Shown piece by piece: positions 23,497-33,880 of a stretch of 64,000 nucleotides of DNA. Within the stretch, counting starts at the first letter, position 1. Each line of letters opens with the position of its first letter. Under the pieces are notes generated by a model. It was given only the letters and a program-made list of their open reading frames with translations, searched no databases and was not told the origin of the DNA. The stretch is taken from the NCBI GenBank assembly GCA_963920525.1, contig OY986436.1, positions 185,087,496 through 185,151,495 of the forward strand, in the 5' to 3' direction. Both the position numbers and the translations under genes were made by a program. The stretch comes from Dichetophora obliterata. Its lineage: Eukaryota > Arthropoda > Insecta > Diptera > Sciomyzidae.

Positions 23497-23807
23497 AAAT
23501 TTTTCAAAGTGCATAATCTTACATATAAAGGGCTTTTTGCAAAAACATGATAAGCCACATAAAAAATATTTTGAAATAATCGACTCTAAAGTTTTGAAAA
23601 AATTTATTTTTGTGTGAAAAAATGCAATTGTACGCGTAAAATTTTACAAATAGGTTATAAAATTAATAATAAATAACTAATATCTCTTCAGTGGTTGTTG
23701 GTAATGCATTGAGTAATGTATTTAGCCCAAAAAATTAATTTTTTAGATCATGTGGCTTATCACGTTATTGCAATAAGCCCTTCATATGCACTTTGAGTTC
23801 GAAATTT
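23497..23807. mobile_element. 311-bp inverted-repeat element
   Basis: Arms of about 75 bp at 23497-23575 and 23735-23807 are imperfect reverse complements. They share CAAAGTGCATA, AAGGGCTT, TTGCAA and the ATGATAAGCCACAT / ATGTGGCTTATCA core. No coding sequence. No target duplication could be assigned. It may be a MITE. Confidence 0.6.
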
Positions 23808-24540
23808 AATTAAATCAAATTAAGTACAAAGTTATGTCAATAACATGTATAAGTCTTTGCAAATTTCACAAAAATTAATGCAATGGCATGATATTTAATA
23901 AGGAGTCATTTTTTAAACAAATGTTGATTTTGAAATTTGCAAAATTTCTTTTTCAAACACAGTAACGTAATAATATTAATAAAATATTTATATCTTCAAA
24001 CATACTAAGATATCAGTGTAGAGGTATTTTAACTTCGGCCTAATCAAAGATCAGCCCTTACTAGTTTCTTTCATTTTACTTGAGACCATTTTTTACTCAG
24101 ACAATTGTCATTAAAGTTTGGTATTTGGTAAAATAATTATTTGTTCAATTACACTGCGTGACACGATTTCGGTACCTGAAAAACTAATTGCTATTATAGT
24201 TTTCTATTAGTTACTAAATGTAGGCAGTCGATGTTTGTGTTTCTATCATGTCTTGTTCTTGAAGTGCACACCGATAATCTTTTTTAAATGACCCATATCT
24301 AGCCCATATTAGTAACCGTTGTCGTCATTGGCCAAATTAATCGAAGTAAACAGTTGTGAACTGTTATGGTAGCGATACTTTAGTGAGCAATGTTTTTCTA
24401 TGAATGTGTTGTTACTCTAAAAGTAAGAAATTACTTTTAGTTTAATAACATTTAATATTTTATGTACTCGTAAATAATTTAATTGCAAAGGATTCTCACT
24501 CAAATTTGCTGCGTGCATTCTGTGTTTATTATTTTTAAGA
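23808..24540. other. A+T-rich spacer
   Basis: No supported feature. Confidence 0.4.
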
Positions 24541-26005
24541 TCAGTATTGGAAAAAGAAGTCGCCGACCTTGCAAAAATTCACCAAATAAGTTTTGTTACG
24601 TGTGTGGATAGTATATTATTAAGTGTCAAGGAAAAAAGTATCTGAAAAAGTACGAAATAGGATAACGGAAAGATAAGCCGTTGATTCCTCAACTATTTTG
24701 TGTATTATGTTCTGCTACTTCCCTGTCTTGGTTGAATGGTAATAAAATATCTTTGTAATTTTTAATACCAGCACTGTGGCACGAACTAAGTAATCATAAC
24801 AACGATTGCTACTTTTGCTTCACTGATATACGAGGATATTCGAAGAAAATCGAGCAGAATATTTGTGTAAATTCTGCATCCAAAGCAATACCTAATAGTG
24901 AAGACATGTCTCTTCCTTTGGCTCCTAATAAAAATTAACTGAGTTAAACTGAAGAATTAGATATATCAAGTGATGAAAATGACAATGGTAAAGACATGGA
25001 AGTTGACGATCAAAACCCAGAGTTTTTACCCTCTTCAAGTGACCTTCGCCAACCGCACTTTATTCAACAACATGAATTAAATGATTTGATACGGGACTTT
25101 AATTTGTCTGTTAGACAAGCCGAATTACTTAGATCTAGACTAAAGCAATGGAACTTGTAGACATCGGTTATAAAATTATCTGTACAACGAAAACAAAATA
25201 AAAAAATGGCTGCATTTTACTCTAGTTCAGAGAACATACGTTTTTGTAACAACATCGTATCTTTGAAGGATGAGTTAGAAATTCCATACGAAACAAACGA
25301 ATTTCGTTTATTCATTGATGGCTAGAAAACGAGTCTGAAAGCAGTTTTACTTAATAATGGTAATAACTATCCGTTAATACCAGTCGCATATTCAACTGTT
25401 TTAAAAAAACATTGAAAAATATAGAATCAATACTGGATTCAATAATATACAAATATTTAAGGTGTAATAATTTGCAAAAAAAGTAATAAGGTGCTAACCT
25501 CAAAGTAGTAGCAACCTTACTTGGCTTGCAAGGTGGATTTACCTCCCCTACATATAAAACTCAGCTAAATGAAAAATTCTGTGAAAGCAATGGATAAAAG
25601 TGGTGAAGGATTTTTATATATAAAGTCTATTTTTCCAAAATTAAGTGACTCCAAGTTAAAAGAAGGAATTTTATTGGTCCACAACTACACCTATTAATGA
25701 AAAACGAAAATTGTGATCAACAACTAAATGACAAAAAATTATGCGCATGGACATTTTTAAAAGCTGCGATTAGGTTTTTAGGTGATCACAGAGTCGAAAA
25801 CGAGGAGCTTTTGATGAACAATTTGCTGATTGCATAATCATTCGAATCTTGGAGCTGTGAGTGATGAAAAGAAGGAGCGGTATCACCAGGATGTAAAAAG
25901 TCTTGTAGAACGGTTTCAAGGTCGTTGTGATGCCGCTAAGTTAGGAGATTACTACTGGCGATTATAGCGAGAAGATACTTCACAACATAAAAGAAAAAGT
26001 TGAAT
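24541..26005 (+). pseudogene. Decayed copy of an uncharacterised multi-copy insect protein family
   Basis: The plus strand reads as one long protein broken by stops and frameshifts. Visible in order are a CYVCG-like start, QLFCVLCSATS, WHELSNHNNDCYFCFTDIRGYS (CxxC pairs suggesting zinc binding), then an acidic linker. After that come HFIQQHELNDLIRDFNLS, ELLRSRLKQWNL, FYSSSENIRFCNNI, EFRLFIDG, SLKAVLLNNGNNYP, LLGLQGGF, FIGPQLHLLM and ERYHQDVKSLVERFQG. I recognise this order from proteins found in many copies in insect genomes and annotated as uncharacterised. The copy number suggests a transposon origin, though I know of no assigned function. Terminal repeats were not found. Confidence 0.7.
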
Positions 26006-26959
26006 AGTTTAAAGTGCTAGTGCTCAATTAATACTTTTTACCATACATGTTATATAAGTATGTGTGCAGATATATTAATAATAACTTTTGTTGTCAGTCT
26101 TACTTAAATTTACTTACTTTCTTACTTATTTTTTACTAATAATTCTTATATGCTATACCGAAAAAAAAGTACGTGATAGAAAAAAAGTAAGTATGAGTTA
26201 TTCTTACGCGATAAGTATGAATAAATAATCACGGTCAATTTAAGTGGGTATTTGATTTTTATTTCAATTTGTAACGCAGTGTTATTGTCGAAAATTATTA
26301 TCGACTGCAGGTTATTTTTTTATGTTTATTTAATTACATACCAAGCTGCTGTTGTTCACTTCTTCAATGTGATATCATGTCCAGGAATATTTTTTTGCAT
26401 TTTATGCGAGCTGATTTTTTTGCCTATTATATTAGCTGGCATTAGATTTAGTGGTGTTAAAATTGGATCAAAGTTCGGCCTTTGTATTCTTACTTTCTTT
26501 GTTAACCGATTTCATATGCCACCTAGCCATTGCAGAACTTTTTCCATGACTTGTTGCAAGCAAATTCTATAACGCTTTTGTTCCGTCTACTTCCACATGC
26601 ATGGTAAGGCTTAAAAAAATTTGGGTTCTTGTTATGGGCAGATCAGCCGTGGAAAGAGTGAACGATTTTATTAACATTCCCGATTTTATGTAACAAAAAA
26701 ATAATTATTTTATTACAATAAAAAAATTGTTGTACTTAGTTTCAGAAAACTAATATCTATATAGGCTTACAATAGAGTTTAAACCAAATAGTAGATTTAA
26801 TCCTTAGTCATTGGATGCCAAATTTTATGATAATTGCATAAGTGGTAGGTAGTCTAATCCGGAAAGGTTTTAAGAATCCTGGTTAAAAAAGCACAATTTT
26901 TTCAAACCAATTTTTTTAGTTTTTGCATTATGAAATAAAAAAAAATTGGAATTAAACCA
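26006..26959. other. Spacer with one unassigned frame
   Basis: A 106-codon plus-strand frame at 26252-26572 is Cys/Ile/Phe-rich. The minus strand over the same span (NLQQVMEKVLQWLGGI-like, then PNFDPILTPLNLMPANIIGKK) looks more protein-like but has stops. I cannot assign either. Confidence 0.35.
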
Positions 26960-27135
26960 ACCATTAAAAAATGTCAAGTTCATGTGCAAACAAAAAAGGA
27001 TTGAAAATAATTAATCGATAGAAAAGGTGAAGTGTTCCACCAAGTCAATGCAAGACCTCATGAGCTCATGTCTGTTAGATGTCTGCTACACCCACCATAT
27101 TCTCCAAAAGATCGCAAAAATTATTGTACCGGAGT
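26960..27135 (+). pseudogene. Mariner (DD34D-type) transposase fragment
   Basis: A short plus-strand segment reads IDRKGEVFHQVNARPH followed by CLLHPPYSPK. These are the second and third catalytic motifs of mariner (HQDNARPH and PPYSPDLAPSDY), with the Asp of HQDN replaced by Val and the end of the third motif lost. The spacing between the motifs is shortened. The rest of the gene is absent or unrecognisable. Confidence 0.7.
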
Positions 27136-27770
27136 GGACAAAATATAATTAAATAAAATATTTGTTCTCTTTAAGAAATCGTCTCTCATTTCATAAAAAG
27201 GTAACTTTACGAACAACCCAATTAAAAATATACTGAGCTAAAATACCTGGCAGCTATTTATCCTCTTCTTTTGGCTACAAGATTTTTTATATTGTAAATA
27301 ATTATAATAAAAAATATAGATACAAATTTTTGTAATATGTCCTTAGAAATATCCCTATTCGAAAAAGTACTGTATTCGAAATTTGCATGAAAAGTTTCAG
27401 AATTATAAAAACAAAATCATGCAATGAAAATTTACGTGTTTGCAAATACTTTAATAATTTTCTCTTGATTTCATAATAATTCAATAATATTCTAATGAAT
27501 GTGAATTTTTGGCCAAAGTGGAAGCCGAATTATAACAAAAATTCGAACTTAACGCTAGATTATTTCTGCCGCATTTATGTCATTAGATTTCTTTTGCTCT
27601 TTTCGTCTAGGTTAAAAATTGATTCAATTAATTTTAATGTCATTTTGTAGCTATTATCAATTCAGATGTTTCTGTAATTTTTTTAGTGACTTCAAAATTA
27701 TTTAAAAATTTCTAAAAATTCCAGTCAAGATGCTGAAAAAGTTTAATTTCTCAAAGCGCTACTGGGTCCT
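27136..27770. other. A+T-rich spacer
   Basis: No supported feature. Confidence 0.4.
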
Positions 27771-27774
27771 TATC

Positions 27775-28240
27775 CTAACCCAATAGGCAACTGTGGAGGA
27801 GTTATAGCTTCACAGCTGATCCTGGCTCAGAGTTATGGTTTACTGATTGGTAAAAATTTGAAAATTAGGTAACGGGACCGGGATCAAGGGTCTAAATTTC
27901 CAAAAGGGTCTTCCAATGGATACTAGGCAACCATAATCCAAGCGGAGGTATATGCCAATGAGGTATTTGTCAGGAAATGACTCCGTAAGAAATCTAAGGG
28001 AGCACATATCTACATGCTTTGGGATAGTCAAGAGGCATTCAAGGCCCTGTAAGCCTTCGAGCTGGAATCGAAACTAGTTTAAAATAGCGTTAAATTACTA
28101 AATGCACTGGGAAAAATCAACAAAATAGAATTAGGTGGGTACCAGGTGATAAAAGATTCAATGGCAATGAAAAATTTGGGATACCAAGCCAGAAACAGTG
28201 CTGAAATTTATTAAGACCCTACACCTGGATAGTTAATCAA
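27775..28240 (+). pseudogene. LINE RNase H domain fossil
   Basis: A plus-strand translation across several frames reads LTDWSKFEN (the first catalytic motif, normally TDGSK), EVYANEVF, MLWDSQEAFKAL (second Asp, DSQ), LLNALGKINKIELGWVPGDKRFNGNEK (normally WVPGHKGIxGNExAD). This is the RNase H domain of I/R1/LOA-type non-LTR retrotransposons. Several stops and frameshifts disrupt it. It is older and more diverged than the RNase H frame at 29988-30816. The C-terminal zinc motif is not recognisable, and the sequence runs into the tandem unit that starts near 28310. Confidence 0.72.
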
Positions 28241-28309
28241 GGGCATAATTATAAATCCTAAAGGTCGCTGTGCACAAGGGCTCACCACAAACTAGCAACT
28301 AGTGATGTC

Positions 28310-29640
28310 AGGACCCCTGCCGTGTAGGCTTAATTATACGGTACTCCATCGCGTGGGACCAATATTTAGCGTCGGCCAACGCCCCTTCGGAATTCAAAGG
28401 ATCCACCAGATAGGCTCCCCCAAAGTCATAGCACAGACAAATATTTAAAAGCTCAATTGAACTATGTACATAGCCGTGAAACCTTCATCCACTAAAATTG
28501 TACATTTTACTAGGTTATTTAAAATAACCATGGGTTACCGATAGTTTAACCAATTTTTTAGCACGCAACTTTGTTATCATGATCAAAGAATGAGTAATCT
28601 TAATCATGAAAAACTAGGAGGCGATACCATTCACCAAGACCTATGGTAATGTCGTATATGTAATCACACAGTAAAAAATATGAGCATAAATTTTATACTA
28701 TTTTGTATACATATAAATCCAGACCAAAAATAATTTAAAATTTATACCATCAAATCTTATAAATTTTTCTAGACCATTTTTCTCGTCAGACCAATCGAAA
28801 CTACTATATTTTTTTTAATTTCCCGAGTTCGGTGAATTTTTTCTTTCGAATCAGAATATATTTTGATTTACACATGATATCCATATAAAATTTTTAAATT
28901 ATATTTGTTTTATTATTTTTATAGTATTGAGTGATATAAAATTTATAAATTATTTGGAATAAAAAAAAGCTTATACCACACAAATATTATAAAAAAGATA
29001 AAATTTTCCATCAAATTTTTTACTGTGCAGGATTCCCTAGCATTTATGGAGACTGTCAGACAGTGAAGGTTTCCCCGTTACCTGCCCTCAAATTCCAAAG
29101 ATAACAGTATATTAATCCAGTAATTGCTTACCTTCCTAATATTTACTGTTTGAAACTATCGATAATACTATCTACCATGACTCTCTTAGTAATTTACGGG
29201 AGTTACCAACCCGAGTTACACATGGTGTAACTCGCACCGACCTTCCTGGTTTCCAACCACAACCCGTACGAATGAGCCCCGAAGCACCTTATCACATAAC
29301 AGTCAATACCTGTGCAAAATATCCCGTCTACAGACCAAAAGTTCGTAGAACATTTTTATTCGACTGTGAAACATTCAGTCACTGGAATTGTTCATGACTA
29401 GGTTACTATAACCACTGGTTTCCCGATCATTTAATACCGCAAGAGAACCACAATCCTATTTACGCAACTTCGTAAGCTTAATTACGGCTTCTTAAAAGCC
29501 TTTTTCGGAAGACTATGAAACGTGAAACAAAGCTCCGCAGCCAACGATAGATCAGGTCTCCTCGTCTTGATGGATGACTGCCCCCGTACTTCAAGTAATA
29601 TTGGATTGATCGTCCATCGAAAGCATTAAAATAAACTATC
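28310..29640. repeat. ~1.3-kb tandem unit, copy 1
   Basis: Starts CTGCCGTGTAGGCTTAATT and ends GAAAGCATTAAAATAAACTAT. The same order of blocks recurs at 31413-33720 and its beginning again at 33745-33880: CCAACGCCCCTTC, AACCATGGGT, the GATACCATTCACC region, TTTCCCCGTTACCTGC, TGTAACTCGCACCGACC, CCCGTCTACAGACC, GATAGATCAGGTCTCC and GATGACTGCCCCCG. Within a unit, an ACAGAC...CACT-AAATTGT...ACTAGGTTA block appears twice (about 28433-28560 and 29332-29430), so units are themselves duplicated. No protein identified. It may be satellite-like or a decayed long terminal repeat. A MITE at 28667-29027 interrupts it. Confidence 0.75.
28667..29027. mobile_element. MITE with CACAGTAAAAAAT ends
   Basis: Perfect 13-bp inverted repeats CACAGTAAAAAAT / ATTTTTTACTGTG bound a 361-bp A+T-rich insert. 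Alignment with the unit at 31413-33720, which lacks it (about 31815-31830), shows that it is an insertion. CA flanks both ends (28665-28666 and 29028-29029), consistent with a 2-bp duplication. Its ends resemble the element at 56707-57082. Superfamily not assigned. Confidence 0.75.
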
Positions 29641-29976
29641 CCTGCAGGACTTTAACGTAACTAGTCCGAAAAGTAAAGTAACTTTAAGTTAGTTATTCAC
29701 GGATTAACTTTCATTTAGTTGAAAAATCATCAAAAAGTAGTGAGTTGAGCGGCCACGAATTTAAATTTTATGGTTGTAGTAACGAGCAAAACAAAAGTTT
29801 CAGCTTTGCATCAATTTGTTTCTCCGTGGCCAGGCTTGTGGCTTGCTTTAAAAAAACGACACAGTTTCGATAGTGTACCCATAAAATTCCTTTTTCTACA
29901 AAATAAATGGAAAAAAATGTTTTGGAAATATTTGTATAGCGCCTATTTCACATTGAAGTGTTATATTTGTTGAAGT
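29641..29976. other. Spacer between tandem unit and LINE
   Basis: A 67-codon frame at 29770-29973 has no domain. Nothing else recognised. Confidence 0.4.
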
Positions 29977-30939
29977 TACCATTAAGAAGGGTCAAAATTA
30001 AATGGCAAGGTCGGGTATGGGGTCTACTCAAAAGAATTAGGGGTATCCTTAGTTCGTAGGCTGCCGGATCACTGTAGTGTTTACCAAGCCGAAATGATGG
30101 CGATTAAAGAAGTTGCAACCTGGCTCTCAGAGAACGTCATCTCTAAACGAGAAATACATATTTTCTCGGACAGCCAAGCAGCGATCAAATCGATTGAGCA
30201 GGTATCCATCAACTCTAAAGTAGCCAGAGAATTCCGTGCTGCATTAGGCGAAATGTCAAAGTTCTTTGACATCAGCTTAATCTGGGTACCTGGGCATAAG
30301 GGCATACGTGGAAATGAAAAAGCAGACGAGCTTGCTAGGAAAGGTACATCGGTGACTCTAATGGGTCGAAACTCGCCGAGCATCCCGATGGCAACTGTCA
30401 AAATGCTACTTAATGAGTACACCACATCTAAAGCCAACTCAAGATGGGCTGAACTCTCAACATGCAGAACAACAAGGCTTATCTGGCCGACTCTAAACCC
30501 AAAGCGATCGAGAGTCCTTCTCTCGTTGGGAAGATCAGAGGTGGCTACGTTAGTGGCTGTTACCACAGGGCACTGCCTAATAGGCAGACATGCCTCCAGA
30601 TTGGGAGTCATCACTAATGACTTCTGCAGAAGCTGCAGGGACGAGGAGGAGGAGGAAACTATCTCCCACCTTCTATGCTCCTGTCCCGCGCTTGCGAGAA
30701 GAAGGCATAAACATTTGGGGTCATTCTTCTTTTCGGAGCTTGACGACCTGTCGGAGACAAGCGTCAAACGTCTAACAAGCTTTATTAAGAGCTCAATGTG
30801 GTTCCACTCGGACTGAAGGCCAAGTGTGCAGCGGTATCACAACGGACCTCACTGGTCTAAGTGAGCTGTGGTACGTGCGTTTTGGTTTTAAGCACGTACA
30901 GCGGCTGCCGCCTCAACCTAACCTAACCTACCATTAAGA
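29977..30939 (+). mobile_element. 5'-truncated LINE insertion with 11-bp target duplication
   Basis: The direct repeat TACCATTAAGA at 29977-29987 and 30929-30939 encloses a 941-bp insert (29988-30928). The insert begins inside the RNase H domain and ends CCTCAACCTAACCTAACC, a terminus I associate with several dipteran R1/LOA-type retrotransposons rather than a poly(A) tail. A 5' truncation plus a target duplication is the signature of target-primed reverse transcription. The clean duplication and open frame indicate recent insertion. Confidence 0.9.
29986..30816 (+). pseudogene. LINE ORF2 C-terminus: RNase H plus zinc-knuckle-like end, open frame
   Basis: The frame is open from 29986 to the stop after 30816. 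It starts EGSKLNGKVGYGVYS, where the family has (T)DGSK; the insertion point falls at this codon, so the first catalytic Asp is lost. Other RNase H residues are present: Glu in YQAEMMAI, Asp in FSDSQAAIKSI, and the WVPGHKGIRGNEKADELAR motif. A C-terminal CRSC...HLLCSC motif matches the Cys/His motif after RNase H in R1/LOA/I-type LINEs. The first internal ATG (30094) would give 240 residues, but nothing shows independent expression. The complementary-strand frame of similar length is a shadow. Confidence 0.88.
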
Positions 30940-31412
30940 TTAGGCTCAACTTTTTTTAATTTATTGATTAGGCTCCACTTTTTTAATTTATTGATTTTTA
31001 TGGTCAAAATAGGGTTTATTTTGAGACAATGGAACTCAGTTAATTAAAATACGATTTCCATAACAAGGATATCAATTTAAGAAGTCGAATTTGCTTAAAA
31101 ATTCCATTAAAAATTCATTAATTTCTGGATACTTAAAGAGCACACCTTCATTTTATATCGTTAGAAAGGTAATGGAACATGAAAAAAGTTAAAATAGTGT
31201 TCAATGAAATTTAAATTTTTTTAACTCATTTTTGACAACCAAGGTTGACCTTTTGTTTTATATAAATCAGATTAATCATTCAAGAGCAGTGTCTTAAGAT
31301 TGAACTCATTTTGAGATCAAATGGGCCGTGCCGCATGAATTCTCCACTCAATATTCAACCATTACCCTTTTTCTTGGCATTGGACAGACAGACATCCCAA
31401 AAGTCCTCTGGC
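30940..31412. other. A+T-rich spacer
   Basis: No supported feature between the LINE and the second tandem unit. Confidence 0.4.
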
Positions 31413-32042
31413 GGGCTTAGGAATACTTACAGAAATACTCTATGTGTTTAACGTAGACCCCTGCTGTGAAGGCTTAATTCTACGGTGCTCCAAAGCTTGG
31501 AGCCAATATTTAACGTCAGCCAACGCCCCTTCAGAATTCAAAAGATCCACCAGAAATGTTCCCCTAATTTCATAGCACAGACCAACATTTCAAAGTTTAT
31601 TTCGACTATATACATAATCTTGCCACCTTCAGCCACTAAAAATGTACATAACTAGGTTATTTAAAACAACCATGGGTCATATCGGTATAAATACCGATAG
31701 TATAACCCATTTTTTGGAACTCAACTTCGCCCTCACGACCAAATAAGGTAATCTTTGACATGAAAGCTAGGAAGCGATACCTACAACCAGACTATGGTAT
31801 CGCGTTTATTATCAGTTTCCCCTATCATTTATAAACACAACTCAGATTGATTAGGTTTCCCCGTCACCTGTTCTCAAATTCCAAATTTAACAGTATATTT
31901 ATCCGGTAGTTGCTTACCTTCCTAACATTTACTTTTTGAAATTATCGAGAATTTATCTACCATCATTCTCTTAGTAGTTTAAGGGAATTACCAACTCTAG
32001 TTCAACTCAGTGTAACTCACACCGACCTTTCTGGTTTAACCA

Positions 32043-32690
32043 TGGACCGTACCGGTTATGGTTTTTATCAAAAAAATCAGATGTTAACAGTTATCATTTA
32101 ACTTTTATTTTTTCCGACAAAAATACTAGCTATTTTGTGCTTTTTATTTTTTCGGGCAAAAATAACTGTTAGTTTTGACTTTTATTTTTTAGGTCAAAAA
32201 TAACAGTCATTATGTGCCTTTTATTTTTTCGGTCAAAAATATCAGAAAATTAGAATTTTTTTAAAGGCCGCTTGAACGACAAAAAAAAAGTGCATTGTAA
32301 TTTTCATTGTCTCAGCAGCGCGCACATTTTGGGCTATAACACTTTTTTAAATTTAATAGTATTTTATTTAGTCGAGCGGTCTTTGAAAAAATACAAATTG
32401 CCTGATATTTTTGACCGAAAAAATAAAAGGCACAAAATAACTGTTATTTTTGACTTAAAAAATAAAAGTCAAAAGCAACAGTTATTTTTGCCTGAAAAAA
32501 TAAAAGGCAAAAATAACAGTTGAATTTAACTTTTATAGTAACAGTCGAAAATTTAAAAGGCGTTTAATATTCTCGAAGCTGCTATCATTACGATTATAAT
32601 GGTTTATTTAAAAAAGTCCACAGGCAACTTTTTCGCTATGCCTTTTTCACCTGAAAATTGTAAAATAACAGTTATTTTCAGTCCCTGAAA
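32043..32690. mobile_element. FoldBack-like element with ~39-bp subrepeats in inverted arms
   Basis: The left arm holds about four ~39-bp units built on TTTTATTTTTTCGGTCAAAA and ATAACTGTTA. The right arm holds the same units reversed (AAAATAAAAGGCACAAAATA). A unique centre at about 32235-32395 itself has weak inverted ends (AAAGGCCGCTTGAACGAC / AGTCGAGCGGTCTTT). TTAACCA at 32036-32042 and 32691-32697 flanks the element, and the matching point in unit 1 (CTGGTTTCCAACCACAACCC, 29248 on) is uninterrupted. Tandem subrepeats inside inverted arms are typical of FB/Galileo-type elements; those make somewhat different duplications, so the class is provisional. Confidence 0.72.
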
Positions 32691-33062
32691 TTAACCACAA
32701 CCCGAGCGTTTGAACCCCGAAGGACCAGCCCACGACAGTCAATACTCGGGCTCAAGGTTCCACCAGACAAGGCTCTTCAACATCCCGTCTACAGACCAAA
32801 AGTTCTTAGAACAATTATATTTGACTGTGACACATTTAGTCACTAGAATTGTACGTAGCTAGGGTAATATAACCATTGGTTTTCCGGTAATTTAATACCG
32901 AGAGAAGCACAATCGTAATTACGCAACTTCGTTAGCTTAATTAAGGCTTCATTAAAAGCTTCATTTAAAGCCTCTTTCGGAAAACTAGGAAGCGTGCGCC
33001 GTAGTATACCAATTGGCTTATGCTAGGGTCAAGGATTTTATGCCTCTTACATAGATCCCTAA

Positions 33063-33594
33063 TGCCGTGGTTATGCTAGCCAAACATGATTGCCGAACAT
33101 TTTTTGTTGTTATTGTTTCACGTATAAAATGAAAAAATGAACTTTTTCTTATATTCATTTTCTCCCTCTCGGACCGAACATTTTGATTGCTGATTGAAAC
33201 GCCAAACATGCCGAACTTTCCAGTGTTGGCTGTAGTCATTTTGTATAATAGCATCAAAAAAGTAGGTAAAAGTATTAAAAAGTGAAGTTGATTGTGTCTT
33301 TAAGTAACCCTTAATATAAACAGCTAGCTAGCGTGTCAGATATATGCAAACCATTTTGTTTAAGATATTATAATAAAAATTCAGAGTAAGTAATATCAGT
33401 TCGTATATTTTAATTCTTTAATTTTAAGTACAAAAATGCAAATTAGGGTTGTGCTTTTTTGTGTTTTGACATACTATTACATATAATGCAACTGTGCCAC
33501 CAATCATAGCATAACCACCAAACAAACATTTCAGCAAAGAGAACAAATTAACAAAAATGAACACCGAACATGCTTGGCTAGCATAACCACGGCA
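33063..33594. mobile_element. PIF/Harbinger-like MITE with TAA duplication
   Basis: Perfect 20-bp terminal repeats TGCCGTGGTTATGCTAGCCA (33063-33082) and its complement (33575-33594) are flanked by TAA on both sides (33060-33062 and 33595-33597). Subterminal CCGAACAT / ATGTTCGG words occur inside both ends. No transposase is present in the 532 bp. A 3-bp T(A/T)A duplication is the PIF/Harbinger habit, so that superfamily is the best guess. Confidence 0.82.
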
Positions 33595-33744
33595 TAATTC
33601 TAAAACAAAGGTCTGCAGACAAATGATAGATCAGGTCTCCTTGTCTTGATGATGACTGCCCCCGCTCATCAAGTTATATTGCATTGATCGTCCATCGAAA
33701 GCACCTTAAAATAAACTATGTTATGATAACTTAATACCAAAACC

Positions 33745-33880
33745 AACCTGTAGGAATACGTACAGAAAATCCAAAGTGTTTTACGTAGGCATCTGCCATG
33801 TAGGCTTAATTCTACGTTGCTCCATAGCTTGGGACCGAAATATTGCATAGGCCAACGCCCCTTTGGGGAATAGAATTCGA
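33745..33880. repeat. ~1.3-kb tandem unit, copy 3 (start only)
   Basis: CTGTAGGAATACGTACAGAAA, CATGTAGGCTTAATTCTACG and GGCCAACGCCCCTTT repeat the beginning of the unit immediately after copy 2. The match ends near 33880. Confidence 0.7.

Larger units (their letters stand above)
31413..33720. repeat. ~1.3-kb tandem unit, copy 2 (two nested insertions)
   Basis: Same block order as 28310-29640, beginning with TTAGGAATACTTACAGAAA and CTGCTGTGAAGGCTTAATT. It is interrupted by the FoldBack-like element at 32043-32690 and, together with some unmatched DNA, by the Harbinger-like MITE at 33063-33594. It runs directly into the start of a third unit at 33745. Confidence 0.75.

Noticed and set aside
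26252..26572. 106-codon plus-strand membrane-like protein
   Set aside because: No start context, domain or homologue recognised; A+T-rich chance frames of this length occur elsewhere in the window.
30081..30767. 228-codon minus-strand frame
   Set aside because: It is the antisense shadow of the LINE RNase H frame, which has catalytic motifs on the plus strand.
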